Part shown: positions 1 through 7,551 of the stretch, piece by piece
Layout of the letters: the number at the start of each line of letters is the position of its first letter
How positions within the stretch are numbered: position 1 is the first letter of the stretch
Assembly: GCA_003552485.1 (NCBI GenBank)
Contig: PUMX01000231.1
Location: forward strand, 1 to 10,471
Direction of reading: 5' to 3'
From: Candidatus Hydrogenedentota bacterium
GTDB taxonomy: Bacteria; Hydrogenedentota; Hydrogenedentia; Hydrogenedentales; SLHB01
DNA: 10,471 nt
The notes under the pieces: generated by a model
Told to the model about the DNA's origin: nothing
Seen by the model: the letters and a program-made list of their open reading frames with translations, nothing else
Databases searched by the model: none
Translations under genes and position numbers: made by a program

Positions 1-1512
1 CCCATGCTCCGCCATGCAGGCGGCGGCGTGAGCATAGTGATGCTGCACGGCAATTCGCGGCTCTGTACGCTTTGCGGCGTGAGTCGATGAGTAGTAATGG
101 GGATGCGCGTCATGAACAACATACGCGGGCTGAACTTCATAGAGCCGGGGCAGATCCTGCGCAGCCCGCTCGAAGACGGCCGCTGACTCAGCCGTGTCGA
201 GATCGCCCACGTGCTGGCTGACGTAAGCCTTGGTTGACCGCGCTACAGCGACAGCGTTTTTCAGATGCCCGCCGAGCGCCAGCAAATCGGGACCCTCCGC
301 CGGAAGGTTAATCGGCGCCGGCGCGTATCCCCGGGCGCGGCGCAACACCATCGGCCGCCCCGCCATCACGCGAACGACCGAATCGTCCACGGGCCGCACA
401 ATGGGACGGTCATGGACGAGAAACAACTCCGCGATTCCCGCCAGGCGTCTCGACGCCTCATCCGCGTCTACACAAATGGGTTCATCAGCCAAATTCCCAC
501 TGGTCGCTACGATGGGAATCCGCAGTTCCGCCATCAGCAAATGATGCAACGGCGTGTACGGCAACATCACGCCCAAACTGGGATTGCCGGGCGCAACGTC
601 TTCCGTCACGCCGCCGCCGCGTTTCGCTAACAGCATGATGGGCGCTCGCGGCGAGCTGAGCAGTTCGCTCTCCAGTTCTGACACCTCACAATGCTCGCGC
701 GCCCACGCCTCCTCAGGCGCCATGATCGCGAAAGGCTTGGCCTCCCTGTGTTTGCGCTGGCGCAGCGCCTCGACGGCCTGCGCGCTGCGCGCGTCAGCCA
801 GCAGGTGAAAGCCACCCAATCCCTTTACGGCCACTATCCGTCCCGAAAGAATCGCGTCCGCCGCAGCCTCGATGGCCGCGCCATGTTCCGCGATTACGGT
901 TCGGTCACAATCCCATAAGGCAACTTGCGGTCCACAGTCGGGGCAGGCGTTGGGCTGCGCATGGAAACGCCGGTCGGCTGGATCGCGGTATTCCGCTTCG
1001 CAACGCGCGCACATTTGGAAACGTTTCATGGACGTGCGCGGCCGATCATAGGGCAGGCTTTCGATGATCGAGAAGCGCGGGCCGCAATGCGTGCAGTTCG
1101 TGAACGGATATCGGTAACGCCGATCCATGGGGTCGAAGATCTCGCGCAGACAATCGGGGCACGTCGCCATATCGGGAAGAATCGACGCTGACGGCGCCCC
1201 TTGGGTCTGGCTATTGCGAATCACGAACGCTGTGTTGTTCCGCAACGTGGCGGGCTCGCTGTTCATGACGTCAATCGCCGCCAACGGCGGCTTCTCGCGG
1301 CCCAGCCGTTCGAGAAACGCTTCAACCTGCCGCTTTGGCCCTTCGATGTGGATCACAACGCCAGTAAGAGTATTCGCGACTTCGCCCGTCAGTCCCAATT
1401 CGGTAGCAAGCCGGTACACGTAAGGCCGGAACCCCACGCCCTGAACGGTTCCCTCAACACGCACCGAGTGCGCCCTTGGCGCATCAACGGATATGGGAGC
1501 CGCTGGATCCAT
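1..1512 (-). CDS. hypF: HypF, carbamoyltransferase for hydrogenase cyanide-ligand synthesis (3' end outside window)
   Basis: HypF converts carbamoyl phosphate and ATP to a carbamoyl adenylate and transfers the carbamoyl group to the C-terminal cysteine of HypE, the source of the CN ligands of the NiFe site; it acts in the cytoplasm. The frame is open for 504 codons from ATG 1512 to the left edge; the family is usually about 750 residues, so roughly two thirds is present. In order I see: an acylphosphatase domain (about 15-100) with VQGVGFRP at 23-30, catalytic Arg29 and probable Asn47; two zinc-finger units of C-x2-C-x18-C-x2-C type (C118/C121/C140/C143 and C168/C171/C190/C193); a YrdC-like domain (about 205-395) with KPFAIM at 259 and ATSGN at 336; and the start of the Kae1-like domain with LALGGHLKNA at 411 and a metal-site HHYAH at 491-495. 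The start follows AGGA (1519-1522) by 6 bases. It lies 34 bases after hypB. No frameshift is visible. Confidence 0.97.
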   Translation of the reverse strand, partial: MDPAAPISVDAPRAHSVRVEGTVQGVGFRPYVYRLATELGLTGEVANTLTGVVIHIEGPKRQVEAFLERLGREKPPLAAIDVMNSEPATLRNNTAFVIRNSQTQGAPSASILPDMATCPDCLREIFDPMDRRYRYPFTNCTHCGPRFSIIESLPYDRPRTSMKRFQMCARCEAEYRDPADRRFHAQPNACPDCGPQVALWDCDRTVIAEHGAAIEAAADAILSGRIVAVKGLGGFHLLADARSAQAVEALRQRKHREAKPFAIMAPEEAWAREHCEVSELESELLSSPRAPIMLLAKRGGGVTEDVAPGNPSLGVMLPYTPLHHLLMAELRIPIVATSGNLADEPICVDADEASRRLAGIAELFLVHDRPIVRPVDDSVVRVMAGRPMVLRRARGYAPAPINLPAEGPDLLALGGHLKNAVAVARSTKAYVSQHVGDLDTAESAAVFERAAQDLPRLYEVQPAYVVHDAHPHYYSSTHAAKRTEPRIAVQHHYAHAAACMAEHG

Positions 1513-1546
1513 GGCGTGTCCTAAGCGGTGGCCGGCGTCAGCGCGC

Positions 1547-2218
1547 TCAGGCGCTCGCTTCCGCCGCTTCTCCAGCTTCCGAAAGGCGGCGGAACCAATC
1601 GGCCCAACCGTCAAGGCCCTCGCCGGTACGGCACGAAACTCGTAGTAACTGGACGTCCGGGTTGAGTTCCTTCAGATCACGGTCGAACACCGCCTCGTCG
1701 AAGTCCATGTGGGGCAAGAGATCGATCTTGTTCAACACGACCAGGTCAGTTTGCCGGAAAAGTTTGGGGTACTTCGCCGGTTTGTCGTGACCTTCGGGCG
1801 TGCTGACCACCGCCACGCGCTTAGTCTCGCCAAGATCGAAACCAACCGGACAGACCATGTTACCCACGTTCTCGATAGCCAGAACGTCGAGAGCCTTGAG
1901 ATCAAAGCGATCAAGGGCCTGCAACACCAGATTCGCCTCGAGATGGCAACCGCCCGCCGTGTTGATCTGCGTTACCGGCACGCCATGCCGCGCGATGCGC
2001 TCAGCGTCGCGGGTAGTCTCGGGATCGCCCTCGATAACCCCAAGGCGCAAGTCGTCCCGCAGCAATGGAATGACGGATTCGAGCAGCGTGGTCTTGCCAG
2101 AGCCCGGCGCGCTGATGAGATTGACCGCAACGACACCCGCCGCGCGCAAGCGCTCGCGCACCTGTTGCGCAAGCTCGTCATTGACCTTCAGCACCTTCTG
2201 GACGACATTGATCTCCAT
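1547..2218 (-). CDS. hypB: HypB, GTPase for nickel insertion into hydrogenase
   Basis: HypB is a SIMIBI-class GTPase that works with HypA to deliver Ni to the large-subunit precursor after the Fe(CN)2CO group is in place. The 223-residue protein has a Walker A loop APGSGKTT at 37-44, EGDPET at 63-68, the metal-binding Cys-His pair C91-H92 in NTAGGCHLEANL, ENVGNMVCP with C123, and the guanine-specificity motif NKID at 163-166. It begins almost directly at the GTPase domain: the N-terminal CxxCGC high-affinity nickel motif of E. coli-type HypB and the His-rich stretch of other HypBs are both absent, so a nickel-storage role is unlikely. ATG 2218 is preceded by AGGAGG (2223-2228) at a short 4-base spacing. 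The gene lies between hypA and hypF and presumably serves both hydrogenases of the cluster. Confidence 0.97.
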   Translation of the reverse strand: MEINVVQKVLKVNDELAQQVRERLRAAGVVAVNLISAPGSGKTTLLESVIPLLRDDLRLGVIEGDPETTRDAERIARHGVPVTQINTAGGCHLEANLVLQALDRFDLKALDVLAIENVGNMVCPVGFDLGETKRVAVVSTPEGHDKPAKYPKLFRQTDLVVLNKIDLLPHMDFDEAVFDRDLKELNPDVQLLRVSCRTGEGLDGWADWFRRLSEAGEAAEASA

Positions 2219-2293
2219 AAAGCCTCCTATTCAGCTAAGGATAACCATGATACCGTAGATCGGGACGCAAATTGAAGCGTTGCGTGGCGATCT
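2219..2293 (-). other. Gap between hypA and hypB, possible weak internal promoter
   Basis: This gap is one of the two largest in an otherwise overlapping cluster and is somewhat more AT-rich than its surroundings. On the minus strand it holds TATCAT (2247-2252), five of six matches to a sigma-70 -10 box, with a poor -35-like TTCAAT (2271-2276) 18 bases upstream, followed by the strong hypB ribosome binding site AGGAGG. There is no terminator-like hairpin with a T-run. The promoter reading is a guess; the gap could equally be untranslated spacer. Confidence 0.2.
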
Positions 2294-2704
2294 TCACTCC
2301 GGCTTCGACATCGGCGCGTCTTCGTCAGGCGCGCGGTCATCCGTGGCGCCGTCCTCTTTGCTTTGCTCAAGCACGACGCTCTTGATGAGCAGTTCGTCGC
2401 CCGTAAGGATATTGCACCGATTACTGCCGCAGTTTGGACATCTCCAGAAGACCTCGGCCGGTTCAAAGGCGGCCAGGCACTGGGCGCATTGCGCCCGCAA
2501 CGGCGTCTCCCGCCATAGAAGGGTAGCCGATTCCGCGATGGTTCCGCACTTGGCGGCGTCGAAAGCGGTCTCAAGCATCTCAGGCACGACCTGCCGGTGG
2601 GCGCCGATCACAACATGTACCTCGGTCACCGTGTCGGCGTCATACTCCCGCGCGACTGCGCAGGTCTGCTCGATGATGGCGGTGGCGATGCTGAACTCGT
2701 GCAT
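2294..2704 (-). CDS. hypA: HypA, hydrogenase nickel metallochaperone
   Basis: HypA binds nickel at its N-terminus and docks with HypB and the large-subunit precursor to insert Ni. The 136-residue protein starts MHEFSIA; the MHE motif with His2 is the family nickel site, which fixes the start at ATG 2704. A zinc-ribbon is formed by two CxxC pairs, C73/C76 and C89/C92. After about residue 113, where the usual HypA fold ends, there is an acidic tail (residues about 114-136, rich in Asp/Glu) of no known role; typical family members are about 113-120 residues. There is no clear Shine-Dalgarno sequence in the 21 bases after the preceding protease gene, so expression may depend on translational coupling. 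It is followed by hypB after a 75-base gap. Confidence 0.96.
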   Translation of the reverse strand: MHEFSIATAIIEQTCAVAREYDADTVTEVHVVIGAHRQVVPEMLETAFDAAKCGTIAESATLLWRETPLRAQCAQCLAAFEPAEVFWRCPNCGSNRCNILTGDELLIKSVVLEQSKEDGATDDRAPDEDAPMSKPE

Positions 2705-2725
2705 GGACGGCCGGCTTTCAGTATC

Positions 2726-3223
2726 TCAACCCGCCTGCTCGCGCGCCGGCGAATGCCCCGGCGGGTTTACAGCGGTCCCGATAAGGCGTTCGACGCGCTC
2801 TACGGCCCGAGGCACAGCCTCGCGAACCGCGGCGCTGAGCTCTTCTCCAAAGCCGAATTGAGCAGCGGCAATGGTCACCATGAATCCACGCGGCGACGCA
2901 TTGTAGAGTTTGTCCGCTTGGTACAACAGGTTTCCAGGCTCGCAATGATGGGTAAATTCGCGATTGTCGCCCGGTTCCGGCGTCAGTTCCCAGCTCGTCA
3001 CCGCGCCAGCCGGCGCGCCATGAGCGGCGTCTACGAAAACGACAAGGCTCACGCCCTGAAACTCAAGCATGAGTTCGGGCGTGAGCTGGTGAACGGTTAT
3101 TACGCGCACTCCGGGGCCGTTCGTGCTTTGTTCAATGGCGTCGGCGACGGCCCGGCCCGCGCCATCATCCTGGCGCAGCGGATTGCCATATCCAATGACC
3201 AAGGCCGCCACGCTTCGCCTCAT
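2726..3223 (-). CDS. hoxW: Hydrogenase maturation endopeptidase, HoxW/HyaD-like (peptidase family M52), probably for HoxH
   Basis: This enzyme class removes the C-terminal extension of the large subunit once nickel is bound. The 165-residue protein has the family start GYGNPLRQDDGAG at 11-23 and the three expected nickel-sensing residues: Asp20 (an acidic residue at the HybD Glu16 position), Asp65 in VVFVDAAHG, and His92 or His93. The motif HQLTPEL at 45-51 is typical of HoxW-type proteases and differs from the other protease of this cluster. The ATG at 3221-3223 overlaps the hoxH stop in an ATGA, so translation is coupled to its most likely substrate. There is only a weak GGGA upstream. The product is cytoplasmic. 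Assignment to HoxH rests on adjacency and on the HoxW-like motif; cleavage specificity is inferred. Confidence 0.93.
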   Translation of the reverse strand: MRRSVAALVIGYGNPLRQDDGAGRAVADAIEQSTNGPGVRVITVHQLTPELMLEFQGVSLVVFVDAAHGAPAGAVTSWELTPEPGDNREFTHHCEPGNLLYQADKLYNASPRGFMVTIAAAQFGFGEELSAAVREAVPRAVERVERLIGTAVNPPGHSPAREQAG

Positions 3224-4644
3224 TCCCGCACTTTTTCGTTAACAACTTGGCCCTGCGCATCCACGAGTTGCACACGCATCGGCATCTGACCCACGGCATG
3301 GGTTGAACAACTCAGGCAGGGGTCGTAGGTGCGAATCACGGCCTCGACCCGGTTGAGCATACCCTCCTTCATGTCGTGGTCATGCACGAAGTGCTTGGCT
3401 ACCTGCGTCACACCTCGATTCATGGCCATATTGTTGTGGCCAGTGGCGATAATCATGTTCGCCCACTGAATCAGCCCCTGATCGTCGACCCGGTAATGGT
3501 GGATCAGCGTGCCCCGCGGCGCCTCGGCCACCCCGATGCCTTCCCGGCTATTCGGTTCGGCCACCGCGCGCACGTGCGAGTCCAATATGTCCGGATCCTT
3601 CAGCAGATCGTCCATCTTCTCGAGAGCATGCAGAATCTCGATAAGCCGGGCGTAATGGTAGTGAAAAGAACTGAGCACCGCGCCGGGTTGCAGATTCTTG
3701 AACTCTTCATGTTCCTCATCGGCTTCCGGCGTCCCACACTGGTCGGCCACGTTAAGCCGGGCCAGCGGACCAACGCGATAGAAACCCATGGGATAGCCCA
3801 TGGGCTTGTAATACGGAAACTTCAAATAGGTGTAGGATTCAACGGCCTCCTCGATAATCTCCGAATACCGCTCGGGTTCGACGCGGTCCGCGATGATGTT
3901 GCCCGCGGAATCCATCATGCGCAACGCGCCGTCGTACAGCTCGATATCGCCATTGTCGCCAACCAGCCCCATGAAAAGGCTAGGGAAGTTCGCGAAGGTC
4001 GCTATCTCCGCCGCGAACTGCTGATAACTCTTCTTATACCAACGTAATGTACGCCGGATGATGTCCTTCACCTCGGGAATGTCCGCGCGAATCTTGTTTC
4101 TGATTTCCTCAGTCAACGGCGAATTTACGCCACCGGGCACAATCCATGCCGGATGAATGCGCTTACCGCCCAGCCATTCAATGACCTGTTGGCCGAACTG
4201 GCGCATGCGAATGCCGTCGCGCGCCAACTCGGGGTGAGACTCAACCACGCCAAAAATGTTGCGTTTCTCGGGCGGCGCATCCATGCCGAGAAGCAGATCC
4301 GGCGATGATAGGTGAAAGAAGCTCAACGCATGAGACTGCACAAACTGAGCGAGATTCATGATCTGGCGCAGCTTGGCCCCTGTCGAAGGAATCCGCACGG
4401 CAAGCAGCCCATCGCACGCTTTGGCGGAAGCGATTAGATGACTTACCGGGCAAATGCCGCAGATACGCGCCATCAGCGACGGCATCTCGGCGAAGGGCCG
4501 GTTTTCGCAGAGCTTCTCGAAGCCGCGGAACTGCGTGACGTGAAAGAAGGCGTCACGCACGGACCCGTCATCTTCCAAGTGAATGGTAATCTTCGCGTGA
4601 CCTTCAATGCGGGTCACGGGATCGATGGTAATTGTATTCGTCAT
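3220..4644 (-). CDS. hoxH: NAD-reducing bidirectional [NiFe]-hydrogenase large subunit HoxH (group 3d)
   Basis: HoxH carries the NiFe(CN)2CO active site that interconverts H2 with protons and electrons. The 474-residue precursor begins MTNTITIDPVTRIEGH; the VTRIEGH motif includes the conserved Glu14. The N-terminal nickel ligands are C62 and C65 in RICGICPVSH. The C-terminal pair is C443 and C446 in DPCLSCSTH, with predicted cleavage after His449 that removes a 25-residue extension. The frame is open up to 4752, but homology begins at ATG 4644, and GAGGG (4653-4657), which overlaps the hoxY stop, sits 8 bases before it, so I use 4644. The region with EEHEEFKNLQPGAVLSSFHYH is like HoxH and MvhA proteins. 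It follows hoxY by 11 bases and overlaps the next protease gene by four. All four nickel-binding cysteines are present, so it should be an active catalytic subunit. Confidence 0.97.
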   Translation of the reverse strand: MTNTITIDPVTRIEGHAKITIHLEDDGSVRDAFFHVTQFRGFEKLCENRPFAEMPSLMARICGICPVSHLIASAKACDGLLAVRIPSTGAKLRQIMNLAQFVQSHALSFFHLSSPDLLLGMDAPPEKRNIFGVVESHPELARDGIRMRQFGQQVIEWLGGKRIHPAWIVPGGVNSPLTEEIRNKIRADIPEVKDIIRRTLRWYKKSYQQFAAEIATFANFPSLFMGLVGDNGDIELYDGALRMMDSAGNIIADRVEPERYSEIIEEAVESYTYLKFPYYKPMGYPMGFYRVGPLARLNVADQCGTPEADEEHEEFKNLQPGAVLSSFHYHYARLIEILHALEKMDDLLKDPDILDSHVRAVAEPNSREGIGVAEAPRGTLIHHYRVDDQGLIQWANMIIATGHNNMAMNRGVTQVAKHFVHDHDMKEGMLNRVEAVIRTYDPCLSCSTHAVGQMPMRVQLVDAQGQVVNEKVRE

Positions 4645-4652
4645 CGTGTATG

Positions 4653-4657
4653 CCCTC
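4653..4657 (-). promoter_or_regulatory. Ribosome binding site fixing the hoxH start
   Basis: GAGGG overlaps the TGA of hoxY and lies 8 bases before ATG 4644, where homology to HoxH begins. It argues against the longer open frame from 4752. Confidence 0.65.
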
Positions 4658-5198
4658 ACATTCCAAACCGCGAGGTTACGGCCTCTTGCGGCGCTTTGCC
4701 TTCCAATAGGGCCTGAACCGTGGCCAGAATGACATCCGCGGGCGGCGGGCATCCGGGCACAAATACGTCCACATCAATCACTTCGTGGACTGGCCGCACT
4801 TTATCCAACAACGGAGGAATGACCGAATTCGGCGGTTGAGGCAGCGGCCGGGCCGCGTTTTCCTTATAGGCGCGGTCCATAACGGCCGGCATGGGGAACA
4901 GATTGCGCATAGCGGGCACATTCGCCGTTACCGCGCAATCACCCAAGCTGACTACAATACTAGTTCGTTCCCGCACCATGAGAATACGCTTAAGGTCGTC
5001 CTCGTTGCTCACCGCGCCTTCAACCAGCGCGACGTCCACGCTCTCGGGGTATTCCTTCATATCCACCAGCGGGCTGTACACGAGCTCAGCAAGCTCGGCA
5101 ACCTTAAGCAGGTTTTCGTCCATATCGAGAAACGACATGTGACACCCACTGCATCCATCCAACCATATCGTGGCGATTTTAGCTTTACTCATTTCCAT
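4656..5198 (-). CDS. hoxY: Bidirectional hydrogenase small subunit HoxY
   Basis: HoxY holds the [4Fe-4S] cluster nearest the active site and passes electrons between HoxH and the HoxU chain. The 180-residue protein has the four expected ligands: C16 and C19 in LDGCSGCHMSFLD, C88 in SLGDCAV, and C150 in VPGCPPPADV. It lacks extra C-terminal clusters and a signal peptide, which is normal for the short cytoplasmic HoxY/NuoB-like small subunits and contrasts with the cysteine-rich small subunit at the right edge of the window. Two starts are possible: ATG 5198 (a 10-base overlap with hoxU) or ATG 5192, which makes an ATGA with the hoxU stop and lies a better 9 bases from a weak GGGA. Both give the same mature core. 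It is followed by hoxH. Confidence 0.96.
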   Translation of the reverse strand: MEMSKAKIATIWLDGCSGCHMSFLDMDENLLKVAELAELVYSPLVDMKEYPESVDVALVEGAVSNEDDLKRILMVRERTSIVVSLGDCAVTANVPAMRNLFPMPAVMDRAYKENAARPLPQPPNSVIPPLLDKVRPVHEVIDVDVFVPGCPPPADVILATVQALLEGKAPQEAVTSRFGM

Positions 5199-5908
5199 TT
5201 ATCCCGCATCAGAGTCAGGTAAGGCAGAAACTGTTTGCGCTTGGCCATCTCCGCCACTGACTTGCCTCGTTCCGACAACGCGCCCGTCGGGCAGACCTGT
5301 ACGCACTTACCACAGCTCGTGCATGTGTCCGATTCGCCCCAGGGCTCGTTCATGTCTGTTATCACTTGAGATTCGATGCCGCGCCCGAGAATATCCAGGG
5401 TGTGCGCCCCTTCTATTTCATCACACACGCGCACGCACCTTGTGCATAGGATGCAGCGGTTGTGGTCGCCGATGAACAATTGGTGAGACGCGTCCACGGA
5501 GTACCGCTTATATCGATACGGAATGCGCACGTGATTGATGCCCGCATTGTGGGCGAGCGTCTGGAGTTCGCAGTGTCCGTTGGACACACACACCGAACAG
5601 GTGTGATTCCGCTCAGACAGCAATAATTCGAGAATCATCTTGCGGTACTTATTGAGCCGATCGGATTGCGTATGGACCACCATGCCTTCCTCGATCTGCG
5701 TCGTGCAGGCGGATAGAAGCCGGTTTACTCCCTCCACCTCGACCAGGCACAAACGGCAGCCGCCAACCGGCGACAGGCCATACATATGGCATAGGGTCGG
5801 GATGTAGATGCCATTTTCCCGCGCAATCTCGAGAATGGTCTCATCCCCCCGCCCGCTAACATCGCGATCATCAACCTTAAGGGTCTTAACTTGCGCTGTA
5901 ACCGTCAT
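5189..5908 (-). CDS. hoxU: Bidirectional hydrogenase diaphorase subunit HoxU (iron-sulphur, NuoG N-terminus-like)
   Basis: HoxU relays electrons between the flavin subunit HoxF and the hydrogenase module HoxYH. The 239-residue protein contains: a plant-ferredoxin-like [2Fe-2S] domain with C40, C51, C54 and C68; a His/Cys3-type [4Fe-4S] site around NHTCSVC (H102, C104, C107, C113); and two bacterial ferredoxin motifs, C152-x2-C155-x2-C158-x3-C162 and C196-x2-C199-x2-C202-x3-C206. It stops where HoxU proteins do and has no long molybdopterin-like C-terminal domain, which separates it from complex I NuoG. The frame is open to 5956, but ATG 5908 makes an ATGA with the hoxF stop and is preceded by AAGGAGG (5916-5922) at 7 bases, so I place the start there. 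Confidence 0.96.
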   Translation of the reverse strand: MTVTAQVKTLKVDDRDVSGRGDETILEIARENGIYIPTLCHMYGLSPVGGCRLCLVEVEGVNRLLSACTTQIEEGMVVHTQSDRLNKYRKMILELLLSERNHTCSVCVSNGHCELQTLAHNAGINHVRIPYRYKRYSVDASHQLFIGDHNRCILCTRCVRVCDEIEGAHTLDILGRGIESQVITDMNEPWGESDTCTSCGKCVQVCPTGALSERGKSVAEMAKRKQFLPYLTLMRDKWK

Positions 5909-7551
5909 GACACGGCCTCCTTCACACCGTGTGTCGCACACACGCCCGCCGAACAATGCTTGTCGTGAATGTGGGCGTCGTACTCTTCACGAAAATACTC
6001 GAGAGTGCTCAGAATCGGATTCGGCGCGGATTGGCCCAGTCCGCACAAGCTCGCGGTTTTGACCAAGTCGCACAATTCGATGAGCAGTTCCAGGTCGGCC
6101 TCTGAAGCTTCCCCACTTGTGATCTTATCGAGGATATCGTGCAGTTGATTCGTGCCAACCCGGCAAGGCACGCATTTACCGCACGACTCGCTCTTACAGA
6201 ACTCAAGGAAGTATTTGGCGACGTCCACCATACAAGAGCTCTCGTCAATCACGATCATGCCGCCAGAGCCCATAATGGAACCCAACTCAGCTAGTGACTC
6301 GTAATCGACCGATTTATCGAGATGCTGCGTTGGAATACATCCCCCCGAAGGACCACCAGTCTGTACGCCCTTACAGGCCATGCCGCCGGGCACACCGCCG
6401 CCGATCTCAAAGACGATATCGTTCAGCGAAATACCCATGGGCACTTCGATAAGGCCCGTGTTGTTGACGCCGCCGGCTAGGGCGAACACCTTGGTGCCTT
6501 TGCTGCGTTCCGTGCCCACACCAGCGAACCACTCGGCCCCCTTGCGGATAATCGTTGGAATGTTCCCCAAGGTTTCCACGTTGTTGATCAGCGTCGAGTG
6601 TCCCCACAAACCGGATTGCGCCGGATAAGGCGGACGGGGACGCGGCGAGCCGCGTTGGCCTTCGATACTATGAATGAGAGCCGTCTCTTCGCCGCACACG
6701 AAAGCGCCGGCGCCCAACCGCACCTCGACCGAAAACTCGAAAGGCGTGCCGCATACGTGAGTGCCAAGATACCCCTCGCGTTCAGCTTGACGGATGGCTC
6801 CCTTGAGCCGCGAGACGGCAAGCGGATACTCGGCGCGCACGTAAATGTAACCGTGGTTAGCGCCGACGGCGTAGCCCGCGATCGCCATCCCCTCAATGAT
6901 ACGGTGCGGATCGCTCTCAAGCACGCTGCGGTCCATGAACGCGCCGGGATCGCCTTCATCGGCGTTACAAACCACGTACTTGCGTTCTCCAGGCGCTTTG
7001 GCCACGGTGCCCCACTTGAGCCCGGTGGGATATCCCGCGCCGCCGCGGCCACGTAACCCACTACGTGAGATCTCGTCGATAACCTCGCTGGGACTGCGTT
7101 CCGTCAGAATGTTCGAGAGCGCCTCATACCCTCCATGATCAACGTAATCCTGAAGCTTTTCCGGATCGATCCGGCCCATGTTTTCAAGCACGACGCGCAC
7201 TTGCCGCTTGAAAAAGGGCATTTCCGTATCCAGGCGCAGCCTTTCGACCGGCCCCTCTTCCAGGCTGCGCAGAATGTCCGGCACATCCTGCGTCTTCACG
7301 CCTTGATACCAATCATCGCCGGGCTCAACAGATATCAGGGGGCCAGCGGAACACAGGCCCATGCACCCGACGCCTTTGACTGTGCACCGGTCACGCAGCC
7401 CCTGTTTCTTCACTTCGTCGTTCAGGATCTGGTAGATGTCCTCACTGCCAGCCGACACGCAACCGGCCGCACGGCACACCCGGATACACGCACCCTCCGG
7501 TTGAGCGGCGGATCCGTTGCCGTTGCCATTCCCGTTATTTTCCTGTGTCAT
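5905..7551 (-). CDS. hoxF: Bidirectional hydrogenase diaphorase subunit HoxF (NuoF-like, FMN- and NAD-binding)
   Basis: HoxF is the NAD(H)-oxidising/reducing flavoprotein of the complex. The 548-residue protein has, in order: a thioredoxin-like [2Fe-2S] domain (about 20-100; C26, C31, C63, C67); the FMN-binding loop GRGGAGYPTGLKW at 168-180; the NADH-site segment CNADEGDPGAF at 195-205; GAGAFVCGEETAL at 280-292; an SLBB-like stretch; and the [4Fe-4S] site C457-x2-C460-x2-C463 with C503. It ends soon after a C533-x4-C538 pair. Residues 5-14 are a Gly/Asn repeat, probably a flexible leader. ATG 7551 overlaps hoxE by 17 bases and has a strong GGAGGTGGAG (7557-7566) 5 bases upstream. The NuoF family also includes complex I and electron-bifurcating enzymes; the adjacent hoxUYH genes decide the assignment. 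Confidence 0.96.
   Translation of the reverse strand: MTQENNGNGNGNGSAAQPEGACIRVCRAAGCVSAGSEDIYQILNDEVKKQGLRDRCTVKGVGCMGLCSAGPLISVEPGDDWYQGVKTQDVPDILRSLEEGPVERLRLDTEMPFFKRQVRVVLENMGRIDPEKLQDYVDHGGYEALSNILTERSPSEVIDEISRSGLRGRGGAGYPTGLKWGTVAKAPGERKYVVCNADEGDPGAFMDRSVLESDPHRIIEGMAIAGYAVGANHGYIYVRAEYPLAVSRLKGAIRQAEREGYLGTHVCGTPFEFSVEVRLGAGAFVCGEETALIHSIEGQRGSPRPRPPYPAQSGLWGHSTLINNVETLGNIPTIIRKGAEWFAGVGTERSKGTKVFALAGGVNNTGLIEVPMGISLNDIVFEIGGGVPGGMACKGVQTGGPSGGCIPTQHLDKSVDYESLAELGSIMGSGGMIVIDESSCMVDVAKYFLEFCKSESCGKCVPCRVGTNQLHDILDKITSGEASEADLELLIELCDLVKTASLCGLGQSAPNPILSTLEYFREEYDAHIHDKHCSAGVCATHGVKEAVS
5916..5922 (-). promoter_or_regulatory. Ribosome binding site fixing the hoxU start
   Basis: AAGGAGG sits 7 bases before ATG 5908, inside the end of hoxF. 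It favours the 239-residue HoxU over the longer frame opening at 5956. Confidence 0.75.

Noticed and set aside
1..1512. Degenerate or frameshifted hypF
   Set aside because: The frame reads without a stop from 1512 to the left edge with all expected motifs in order; it is cut only by the window boundary.
3376..4047. Long plus-strand open frame opposite hoxH
   Set aside because: It is a mirror of the hoxH reading frame, with no recognisable domain, and the minus-strand gene is certain.
4645..4752. Upstream ATG start for hoxH
   Set aside because: The additional 36 residues are an alternative-frame reading of the end of hoxY; HoxH homology and a ribosome binding site begin at 4644.
5909..5956. 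Upstream ATG start for hoxU
   Set aside because: The extra 16 residues overlap the conserved end of hoxF; AAGGAGG and an ATGA overlap support 5908.
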